DNA from: Manduca sexta
Lineage: Eukaryota > Arthropoda > Insecta > Lepidoptera > Sphingidae
NCBI RefSeq assembly: GCF_014839805.1
Contig: NC_051123.1
Location: 7,856,727 to 7,920,726, forward strand
Length of the DNA: 64,000 bases
Reading direction: 5' to 3'
Made by a program: the position numbers and the translations under genes
The notes under the pieces: generated by a model
Database searches by the model: none
What the model was told of the DNA's origin: nothing
The model's input: the letters and a program-made list of their open reading frames with translations, nothing else
Shown: positions 36,401-48,400 of the stretch, in pieces
Position numbering within the stretch: the stretch's first letter is position 1
Layout: each line of letters begins with the position of its first letter

Positions 36401-39400
36401 CTACTCGACGGATTTTAACTTAACTTGGTACAATTATTTTTCATACTCCTGAGCTGGTTATAGTATACTTTTCATCACGCTACAATTAATAGGAGCATAG
36501 CAGTGATGGAAAATGTTGGGAAAACGGGAGAAGTTACTCCATTTTTAAGCTTCCGTCATTTCGTGTGCAACCTTAATGGTTAAAAGTTCCTTCGATTTCA
36601 CCAGGATCCCATCATCAGACCCTGACCGGACAATCGGACCACCTGCATACCACCATAAATTAAAAAAACATCCCGACAAATTGAGCACCTTCTCCATTTT
36701 TGAAACCCGAAATCCACGCGGGCGAAGCTGCGGGCGGAAGCTAGTTTATATATAAAAATGATAAATGGAATCGTTTCAGTAAAAGGTTAGAGGTGTTAAA
36801 ACTTAGAACACTTTTAAAAGTTTTGTTATCAAATAAAAGAATAGTCAATTAACAGCCATTTTGCATGGCCACCATCAATATTAGAATGTATTCATCCATT
36901 CCAGGGTAGCATAGGTGCTTTCCGAACCATGTCACTCAGCCATTTTTCACCTGTTTCTGTACTTCTGGCGCAAATGTTTTGCAAACATTTCATTAACATT
37001 TAGCACACTTACTCTTGGTAGATGGGCATACAAGATAACATTTTTTCCTTATGTCACCTCTCAGTCTTAATCTGAAGTGTGAAATATTAATATGTAGCTC
37101 AAATGGCTAGCACTTTTGTAGCCAATATGTTAATAAGATTGACAAGGGGAGCCTGTCGCTATGGCGTGAGTAGGACCATGCAAAAATGGACTTACATGCA
37201 TTAATAAAAGTATGACCGATATGTTCTATGAATGTTAAAATAACAACAGATAGTCTGACCAATTTTTCGATAAATTTGTAACTTAATTAGAAATGATCTT
37301 TCATTCCTAATTTTATAATGTACGAGACAGTCACAAAAGTAGCTAAACAAATTGAACATTTTAAATTGCTTTTAAATTATTGCGTTCTTATCAACTATCA
37401 TTTTATTTTCACTAAAATAAACTTCCATGGGGTCATTTTAATTTAGATTAAGAAAAAAGGAATACAAATGAAGCTAATGCTTCTTTTTTTTATTGATTTA
37501 AATGATGAGACGAGCTTTTCGTTCGCCTGATGGTATGCGATACGACCGCCCATAAACAGTAGAAACACCATCCAACACCTTGAATTACTAAGTATTGTTT
37601 GGTATTCAACTGCGCTCGCCATCCTGAAACATGAGATGTTAAGTCTTAATTATGTCCAGTAGTTACACTGGCTACAATGTCCTTCAAACCGGAACACAAC
37701 AGTGACTATACACTGCTGTTTGGTGGCAGAAATAGACATTGCGGTGGTACCTACCCAGGCGGACTCTCACATAATATGAGAGACCTGCCACCAAGTGCTC
37801 AGTAACTTTTATAGGTGATTGTAAAAGTGTAGCAATTAGTTTAGGGTCTTAACAATGGGCCTCGAATAAGAATATATTGCATTTTAGTGGCATTATGAAA
37901 CCTCCAATCCATTATATCGTAGGTACTAATTACCGTCAAATAATACTTATTAATGATCCAATGGGTAATACTTGCAGTAGTTTGAAAATGTTTACAATAC
38001 TAGCAAAGATATTCTAGGTCTCAACGTCATTTCACATCTCATCACTTCAAGTAAATCGTACAAATAAATTCAATATATCACGGGATTTTTATTACGCTTT
38101 AAATGTCCCTCTGTTGAGGAAAAAGGGCCTGCACTTACGCATAAATTTGTAACCACGCGTAGCCGAATAGGTGAGCAAATAAATTATTTAAATTTTCAAA
38201 ATTATAACATGTTTTAAATCTCGTTATTATTCAGCGACTTGCTGCGATCTTTTATTACTATCTCATTATAGTAATAAAAAATCGCAGCACGTCGCTGGAT
38301 TCAGGTGGCATCCAATATGTCGGCCTGAAAGTCTTTGGGGAGTCTAGTAGTGTAGTGTAGTGAACATCCTGGTTGATGATGATATCTTTACAATGGCAAG
38401 CTGATTATTAGAACCATGGTTATGATCACTTTTAACGGAAGAACGTCTCAACCAAAGATAGGAAACTATCCGTAATCCTTTTTTTTTTTTTTGGTTTCGC
38501 GGAGAAAGTGCCTTATTACTACCGCCCAGCCTTCGTGGGGGGCGACTGAGCGGTTATGCTGGGGTAACCGTGCCTTACGGCCCGGCGTTGAGCCGCCCGG
38601 ATTTGATGGTGACCTTCGGGCGACCGCCGGGCCGAGTCCCTAGCCTTATATACAACTTAACCTATGCACGGCCTATCAGCTAAAACTCCGCGGTGGCCCT
38701 CTTCGGCGCATTAGAGACGGCTGCGGGCTTCCTCTGACGTTGAAGTGTCTAGCCTGCGACCGCAGCCGCCCCTGCGCGGTGCCGCCTTGCGGCCCGTCTC
38801 CTATGGGGGGGGGCTCAGAAGCCCCCGCGCACCGAAGGACGCCCTCGGCGTCTACGGCAGCGTGAGGCCAACTACACACTGCCGTCCATCCCGGGGGTCA
38901 ACCGAAAAATGTGCAAAGGATGCACAGAAATGCGCTAGGGCGGACAGCTCCCTGCTGCCCGCCGACGACCCCCTTCGTGGCCCCTATTAGTCGCCTCTTA
39001 CGACAGGCAGGGGATACCGTGGTGGAATTCTCCAAACGCCCCCATTCCACAGGGCGGAAACTATCCGTAATCCTGCGTTTTCTATATCCAAATAATAATG
39101 CAGCTTGTACTTTACTCAATATCTTTATTCAATCTTGTTATCCTTTTGATCAAATCGTTTTAGGTATTTTTATAGACATTTTTTTTTCCTATACAAATTT
39201 AATTAAATGCTAAATTAATTACATTATGAAGTCATGATGACGGTATCAATATCAAGTACAATGTAAAACGTGAAAGAAAACACTAAAATGAAACATTGTT
39301 ATATCAACGAACGTAGTTAATTAAAACAACGTACGTACCGCGACGAAATTTACCGTTGCGTAAAAAATACTGAGAGCTATATAAAATGTATCACTCCATA

Positions 39401-42400
39401 TTAATTAAAGCTGCCTCTAAACTTCATAACCGCGACACTTTGATGGGTAACGCAAACGTTAACGGCATTTTTATGCTCAAAAAGTATCAAATTTTTGTTG
39501 TTGACCGTTTTTTTCCGAAAGCGATTGAGTCTTCCATAGGATATGTATGCCGTACTGAGGGCTAGTGTCAACACCTGAAATATCCGACGATAAGGGACCC
39601 AGTTTACAGTTTTATGTTAGATTTATTATAAGTATAGATTAACTGTTTCAAAGAGCGGGCAATTACTATATAGGCTGCGTCTTACGTAATGCTCGGTTAA
39701 ATAAATACAATACGTATATTGCGTTTTCGCGAAAACATCATTATGCCAATGGAACGTAAAGTGGGAAGGGTTACGAATAAATGCCGGCGCGTCACTAGCG
39801 GAGGTGTGTGACGTTGTTAATGGACGCGGTCGTGTTTTCCGCTCCGCTCGCATCAACAGATGGTCTCCTGAAAAGGATGACTCAATGTCGTCGATACAAC
39901 TGTTTGCTGATACCATTGTGATTTGACAGACATGACCAAAGTCGTGTTAGAATTCATCACGATTTTAGTACACAATGCTGATGAGAAGAAAGCAGTTTTT
40001 GTGAAAGTCAAAACAACGCGAAACCACCCGTTTGAAGCGTGGTTCAAACTTGCGTTTCGCAATTTATGGGACATGTATTGCCGCAGCTTTGTTGCGTATC
40101 AATGTCGATGACCTTTGTGGTTAATTATGTAATAAACGTTTATTCGCAAGTTTTTGATCGCGTGGTCACTTTGTTAATTATGTCGTACGTTTTTTATTGT
40201 ATTTTTGTGCCTAGTTCCAGAAAGTCAGGCACAGGAAACGGATTCTCGTTTTTTTCAAATGCATTTTTTCAATGCAATGTAAATATTTATAGTTAAAAAC
40301 ATATTGTATTATGGTTTTTTCCTAGCAGTAGCGATATTATCGCTGCATATGCAATAAATGGAGTTTTATATACTTCTTGTACTAACTCCCACGAGTCCCG
40401 AATACGCAAAGAATCAATGAGACATAAAAGGTGAATAGGACGATAGAAAGACGGTCGTGTTTAAAAAAAAACACCAATCTAATATCTAAGTCTGTAGCCA
40501 AGATATTACATAGGCTGGAACGACAAATGATTACCAGCCCTGTATTATATACTGTCCCGCTGCTGGGCATGGGCCTCCTCTACTGCTGAGAAGGTTTAGG
40601 CCCTAGTTCATCACGCTGGCCTAGTGTGGGTTGGCAAACCTCATTTACTATCTTCACTTAATAACTTCGAAATTATTGTGGACTGAAAATTATTAAATAT
40701 TAATTTATATAACTAGAATCTTCGATAAATGTCTGTGAATTGATTCTGAACGTTTAGCTTAACAATATCAACGGTCAGGCGAGCGTAACTACATAGATTA
40801 TTTGTTAACGAATGTCACGTAAATGTGGGTCAACACGAATGCGAAAAAAATTACGTCTTTTTTATTACTTTTAGATGTCTGTCGCTTGAGATCAATCTGT
40901 TTACAGTACTTTACAATGATTGAGGTCGCATAATTGAAATGTTCTGCAATTGGCACAAAGTAAATAAAGCATTTTTATTGAATCGGATAACCGGAACATC
41001 TTAACAAATCTGAACAAGCTAACACGTTAGAAAAAATCACATTAATATAAAGTTAATTACGGCTTATGCTGCAAACGAGTTATTTTCTGTTACTTTGTTA
41101 TTTATATGTAAACAGGAAACATTAGTTTATTGAGTTTATTGTCCGATGTAAAGCAAAATACAAACGAACATAACTTTAGTACTTGAATAAAACCTTTAAA
41201 GAACTAAGCTCCGTTAGCAATTATGAACTGCAGTTTGCAAATGATTGCGCCACTATAGACCATTATGTGGGTTTTGCAAAATTCTAATCAAGTTTTACGT
41301 GGTCATCGTGAAAGCGCGTCGAAGAGATTTCAGGCTTTGCGTGCGCCGGCCGCGGCACCAAAACAATAAACGTTTTTACGCTCGTGCCGAATTTCCTGTG
41401 CTAGAATTAGTCAGTCGCAACAAAGAGCACTAAATTAAATGTCTATAAAAGAAAAATTATAATCACAAAATCCTTGCAATGGTTTCATGAGTAGGTCATC
41501 GCAACGGTTCATTAATAATTTAATGCGTATTTAAACCTAGTTGCGGTATAATCGCATACATTCGTAATTCGTATCTGAGATGTACGATATCGTACTAAAG
41601 CCATATGCAAAGTACACAATCTGGTTACGTAGTTGGTATACGTGAAATACAGGTTGTTCTCTTATGACCTGTTCCTATTCATTTAATATTTGGTACAGTT
41701 ATAGAAGTTAGTGCTCCTTTAAAAAAATTGTAACACGCAATTTTAGGGAACGGTCGCGGTCGGCGAACCGACAGCGCGCTGTCATGTCTTTTGAAGGACG
41801 TTTCGAGACAATGACTCGGGGGATTAGGGTTTTATTAAATAGTGAGTTAGTTGTCTGTGGGCAGTGTGTCTAGTGCGGTGACAATAGCGGTGAGCGGCGA
41901 CGGTGTTGGTTTACCCGCGCGGGCGCCGTGTAACGGAAGCTTGCGGCACCGCATTGTGCGCCGCGCGTCGCGCCGCGCCGTCACGGCGGGCGGGTCGCAT
42001 GCGGCACTCTCACCGCAGACGCTCGAATACACCCGCATTGCTGCACTCACGACATGCCGCCATCAGGCCGGACAGAGCCTTCGACACGCGAGCCACAGGT
42101 GGCACGTGCCAAATGTAATCACTGGGAATTATTCACTTTTTATTGCAAAACCAATTCTAAAGCAATAAAACCTAAAAACTCGATGATCTGCTCTGGTTTT
42201 TTATGATGCCGTCTCTCTTTTAGTCTACAAAGCGAAAATATGTAATATTTTAATTTATCTAGTTTATTTGGTTCGTTATATCAAATCCATAATTAATTTT
42301 ACCTCTATCTGACAGACAAAACAGCGTTCAAACATTGACATCGCACTTCCATTATATCTACATTCTACACGACAACTAGACCCTTCAAAGTTTCTTTTTG

Positions 42401-45400
42401 TTTTCCTTTATTTTGTCCCGGTGCTCGGCAAAAACCTATATGCCATAATGAAGTTTGGTTCGTAATCTAACGTCAATTTTGTTGTTGATTGGTATGTCAC
42501 TAGAGCTTCTATTAATTAGCCAGCAGGGAGAATCGCGAGCGGGCGACGTTAGACGCCCATAGATAATAAAATACTAACGTAATTAACTAACGATACGCAA
42601 TTAATTTCTTATGTTGTGTAATTATTGTGTTGGTTATCGAATAGTTTAAAAATTATTATTACCCTTATTTCACAGATCATACACAAAAATATTGAAACTA
42701 GGTTGCGTCAACCGCACTCGCAGAATTATCCAGCAGCACTACTGAATCAGTAGGTTACCTCGGCTTATAGACTGTATTACATGTTTTGTGCATAAACCGC
42801 GGAGTATACGATATGATACTCGGGTCTCAAAAGCCTGTAAATTAGACGGTTAACCGCAGGTGGCGCCGTGTCGCGGAAATATGAAACCTCCTTTCTTTTG
42901 TCCCTTTATTGTATTGTTTTGCTGCTACTGGAAAATGTATTTAATTAATATAGATAATGAGTTTGCTTTAGTATCTTTATGCTTGTTCATGGATGGTGAT
43001 ACGCTACACCATTAACGTAATATGAATTGAGTTAATTGTTTTTGTCTTTTTTTTCGGCGTCATTTTAAAAGTATGTCTTTATTCATTCAGTCGTGAGACC
43101 TAAACTACTTATCCGATTTCAACCTGTAAGGATTGGTCTTGATTATGTCACTGCCTAAAACTACATGTATTTAATGTGTCAAAATCCGATATGACGGCTG
43201 GCAACAAGAAAATAATTTATATAATTTCTGTGTGTACTCGACATCATAGTAGATCTTATTTAGCAAATTGGTCTTTCGGATACTGCTTCGGAGTGAAGAA
43301 ATACCTGTTTTATTATTGTCCAGTTATCTACTGTGCATCATTGACTCGTAGTGAACTAAAATGAATGAACAACTCATGAACAATTAAATTTGTAGTTCGT
43401 TACCCAACATACCTTGACAATTTTGATGATAGCTTTAAAATATTCTAGTACACACAATATTAGTAATAATTTAAATTTATTAATTGATCGTGGGCGGGAA
43501 ATTCTCCCTATCATGCCATATAATACTACTATACTAATATACGAGTAGGAAGATACATTGCTCGAAAGGTATGCTGTGTACTTTATTGTTTATTAGACAT
43601 ATTTATGTATACCTCAACGTTATAAGTCTTTACGGGTGCATTATTATTATTCGCAACGTTGTGAAATAATTGACAAGGTCATTATAATTTGAAACGTACG
43701 CATTTGAACGTAACACAATTTAGTGTTGTGCAAGCTCCGCGCCCTCGGCTGCACTTGGCTCCGAGCTGTAAGTCATTTTATTAAGTGCTCATCTGTAGCA
43801 TTTGGGACGTGACGTCGTCGACTTGTCAAGTCCTTGCAAATTCACCAAAGTGCACGGTACCATTGTCAGTTGAAGGGTTGACGCCATGTGGACCGAACAA
43901 AATGTGCCATGTCAATGTTCACAAGAGGGCGGAATTGAGGGGTTAGTGAATGCGCGAATTTTCAAGTGTTGATGACTGGGCGGTAAAACCGGAGGCAATA
44001 TTAACTGAATTTTTTATCTCGTTTTATGCCATAAAGTTAATTTGTGTATATTAGTGAATACGATGCTGATTCAGGAGTATTTCATTTGTTTTTGATGGAA
44101 TATTTTTTATATTGTTGCGGTCTCTCTCTATCTTTTTCCTCTTTGAGTGTCGTTAAATAAAATCCTTATTTCTCCGGAATTCGGCTCAAGATCTAGTATA
44201 AAGCACCTAAAAATTACTTCCGACTCTGAGTAATCGCTCTGACACTTTTAAGTACCGTTTTCATTCATTGTTTTACTTTATTCGTATGCTGACCCCAAGC
44301 AACCGTAGCGTAGCGCAAAATTATGTAATGTATGACAATGAGCCGTTTATTGTACGAAAGACTTATTGAAAAGCAGCGTGTGATGGTCAACATGACATCT
44401 TTGCACAACGTGCATCTTTGACAGATTATACGCAACACAATGATGTATCCATATGAACGGTACAAGCAAAGACCAGGAAATGTCTAAATGATTTGGTATT
44501 GGAAGACGCAATGGGTTACTGCCCTGTGTTTGAATTTATGCATTATATATAACTCCAAATAGCATAGAAAAGAAGCGACTCTGTGAAAACCTTATGTGGT
44601 ACAATCACGAAGTTAGGAAGAAGGGTAGAGGCAAACACAAAATACCTAATTGAAGACAAGATTAATGCACTCTGTACCGACAGACTTGCTTTATCTAATT
44701 GAATTGAAGCACTCGTGTCTAGAAGAGACGAGCGTCTCACTAGATTAAAAGTTTAAGTTAACATTTTTGTCTTAGCAGCTGTTTAGAGCATGAGCGCTTG
44801 TGTTAGTATACATTTCTATGACAAAATAAAAATACAAAACCAATTTGGTCAACATGCTGGGCATCATTGTGGACTAGTCTATACAAGTTTTTATCGTCAC
44901 TGTACTGTACTGTGTGCGTGGACGTCACCCGATACGTTCAGCCTACTTGATTCGCCCCCCTGTCTATTCATGAAAGCTTACGTAATAGCCGTCTAGTCGA
45001 ATTATTTCGCAGTTATACGCATTTGTTATAGGTCAATAAGTTTAGCATATGAAAGACATATTAACGCCTGATCTTTCCTAATATAATGTTATTGAAAAGG
45101 ATGTATTAAATTATTATTGAAATTATCCTATTTATCATTTCGAACCCATGTTTAAATAATGAAGACCGAATTTCGATCGGCAGGGGTTCGAGATCCTTCC
45201 GCTAGCGAATAGGTTGTTATGGTTTTTATTATTCGTAATTTATAATTAATTTTTTGGAAAATATAATGTTATTTTGGCAAACAATCAGTGGCACCGCTTA
45301 CCATTGAGGAGCCTTTCAGGGCAGTGCGAACTTTTGGGCGCCCGCTTAGTTTAATATAAGGCCAATAAGAGCCTCTAAAGCTCGATGGCCCAGTTCACCG

Positions 45401-48400
45401 ATACAGCTACCCCCTGTAAAAAATGTTCAAAAACAATGAAATGTTATGAATTTATAAATCTAAAGTACTTGATGTTGCTGGCGGTTTCGTACGCGTGAAA
45501 AACCTTGGATGCTACAAAATTTTCTAAACTACTGTACCGAACCATAGAAGCATCTGTACGTCACACTGGTGGTAGGGTACTCATATGTGAGTCTGTCTGG
45601 GTACGTACCACCGCAATTTCTATTTCTGCCACTAAGCAGTGTGTAGTCACTGTTGTGTTCCGGTTTGAAGGACATTGTAGTCAGTGTAACTACTGGACAT
45701 AATAAGACAACATCTCATATCTCAGGATGGCGAGCGCACTGGAATACCAAACAATAGTTTGTAATTCAAGGTGTTGCATGGTGTTTTTACTTATTATGAG
45801 CGGTATAATCGCTTACCATCAGGCGAGCGGCAAACTCGTTTCGTCTTTCAATGCATTAAAAAAAAAGCCAGTGACACCTATTTAAAATATCAGATTGAAT
45901 AAAATAATCTACTTGATAGTTTTTTACGCCCGATTTTATTTTACGATTGATGATTTTATTTTGCAATTTTTGGATTCAAACAACAGTGGCAGTTGTTATG
46001 GCTGCACCAGTAATAAGAATCCGCACAGTGCACAGTGGCGGTCTGCGACAGACTGCGGGCGTCGTCACGAGAGCACAAGGCTTGTGCGCCTGTTGAAGTG
46101 TTGCAGGCGTGCTTGTTACGGTGCTTGACAATAATGCTAAATCGCATATTTATTTTTTATTTAAAAGAACTGAGCAAAAATCAAAGAGTTTTAAGATTAT
46201 ATAGAACTGACATTGGGAAGATTGTCATACAAACAATTTGTGCTTTTGTGACCCAATCTATCGTGGAATAGCAAATCATCAATGTAAAACACTTCATATT
46301 TTGCTCCATGTTATGATTTGCACGTTTGTAATGCGAATATTAGCATATTTTCTATAAATATGTTTTTTGTATTAATATCTAAGGACGCTGTGACATTTTG
46401 TCATACGGACATTTCAAATAAGACAGCGACTTATTACCAATTAGTAGCAATTTTGGAGCAAAAATTTTGCCCTGATGTTCGGTCTATAACTAACTATATA
46501 GTTTAATGTCTTTGGCGAAAATACACTACACTGGCATATAATAAATACACTATACAGTCAAAAAAAAATTGATAGTCCGTCTGAACAAAGCAACCTACCT
46601 ATCAAATATTAAATTAGGGACATTTTTTGCGTCCGCCTGGTTCCTCGCATAGGGTAAGGTCGGAGAGGCTAGATTTTTATTTTGGCACTTCGGCTCTTGA
46701 CTACTTAGTTAAGCTACTGATAATTTATACTCTGAGCACTGAAATGGTTGTGTTAAAAATCAACCTAATGACGCTTAAAAATAATAAATAGGTCTTTATG
46801 AATTTTTTTTACTCGTCATGCATATTTTTGTTATTTAATTACCTTAATTATGCTTTAACGAAGTACATATTGTTACCTCGAAATTAAACAATTAGCCACG
46901 GTTGTTTTTAATTAATTATGTTGTTATGAGCTCTTTAATCATTATCATTTGGGTACGCAATGATTATTCTTTCATCAATAGTTAATTACATATTTACATT
47001 TATGGGACCGGACTGCCTATGCGAATAATACTATGTTGGTATTAAATTACATAATATTATGTAATTATGTATAATTAGCAAAAAAATAAAAAATTTGTTA
47101 CAGTCAAAATAATAATAACGACAAAATAATAGTCCCATAAGTTTAAAAGTTTTCTCAACAATTTTGAATTAGGAATACACATTTAAAAAGGCTGGTTGTT
47201 ACGTTAAAAAAAATAATAAAGACTGGTTTGAAATTAGCTATATTTATCTCGCTAAAAAATCACATAAATTGACATTTAGCATGGTCGGAAGTTGCATCTG
47301 ACCGCGTGTTTCGCTCACGTGTCGTCAGCCGGTCGCGTTGTCGGTCGCTTTTCAGACTTCGCGTCCAACGCGTGTAACACTCGCCACTGGTGATTCATGC
47401 GTCGTGGGAGCGTTACAAGCGTAAATATTTTTAGTCGCTAACGTCTCATTTACGCGGAGGACACACCTGTAATAGATACAGGTAAGGTGACGTGAGTAAA
47501 CAATAAAAAAACAAAACTGCGCGAATGAAGCCAGTTGGCATAACAAAAACATTTAATTTGTATCATTTAAGCTCTACGCTAACGGTAATGTACTCGGTAA
47601 AGTAAAATTGAACTACAACTTCCTCATTCTTACGTAAGGTTTGTAGATGACTAAGGGTTTATGTGGCCGATGTCTGCTATAGACTCGGTGTATTGTCTTT
47701 ACCCGTATTGTAGTCGGCTATAGAGAAGTGCTCAGATTATTCTCGGAATAGGGCCTTCTTCGGAAAGCAATGAAAGCCACTACTTGTCACTCCTGGGAAT
47801 TTCCTAGGTTCGTTAGAGTTGGCAGTTCTGCAGTCTACTATAACGCTGCCTGTTGTTACTCCTGTTACCTGTGATTTGTTAAGAGATAAATGACGTCATT
47901 TATCGCTAGATTAGACGTAATCTAGCCATAATTACGGCTTAGTCATGTCCTAGGTCATGGAATATTGTTGATGAAATCATTTCACGCTTTTAACTCTGTT
48001 TTAATCCGTTCTGTGTTTCCTAATTAGCAATTTTCTTTGTGCCGTGACATGAAAATAAAGTACGGTTGTTCCTAAGGGGTTGTAAATTAACCATATTGGA
48101 TTTTCTGTAGGCGCCTTGGTTGGATGTCACCCAGATCGGGGACAAAGGATTAAATGTTGTTTGTTACGCTACGGAATATAATTTTACTCTCCCGGTCATG
48201 AAGGCTTCCAAAATTTATGATTAAGTTATTTTCGCTTCTGAGTTTACTTGTCTAAATGTTTCGTGTGGTTTTTGAATGGGCTGTTTATGAATGCTATAAT
48301 ATTATAATATGTATTAAGTACAGTAACCAACTGTTCTGTCATCCCTAATTTGTATTATGTTATGTAGATTTCCTTGTATTCTTGCTTGTTATGTTAGTGC

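Noticed and set aside
38676..39213. GC-rich open frames around 38.7-39.2 kb
   Set aside because: They lie in a retroposon bounded by a TSD and include no reverse transcriptase or gag motif.
43725..43770. GC-rich patch ending in a GTAAGT as a further alternative exon
   Set aside because: There is no ATG or initiator with a matching phase; one donor-like hexamer alone is not enough.
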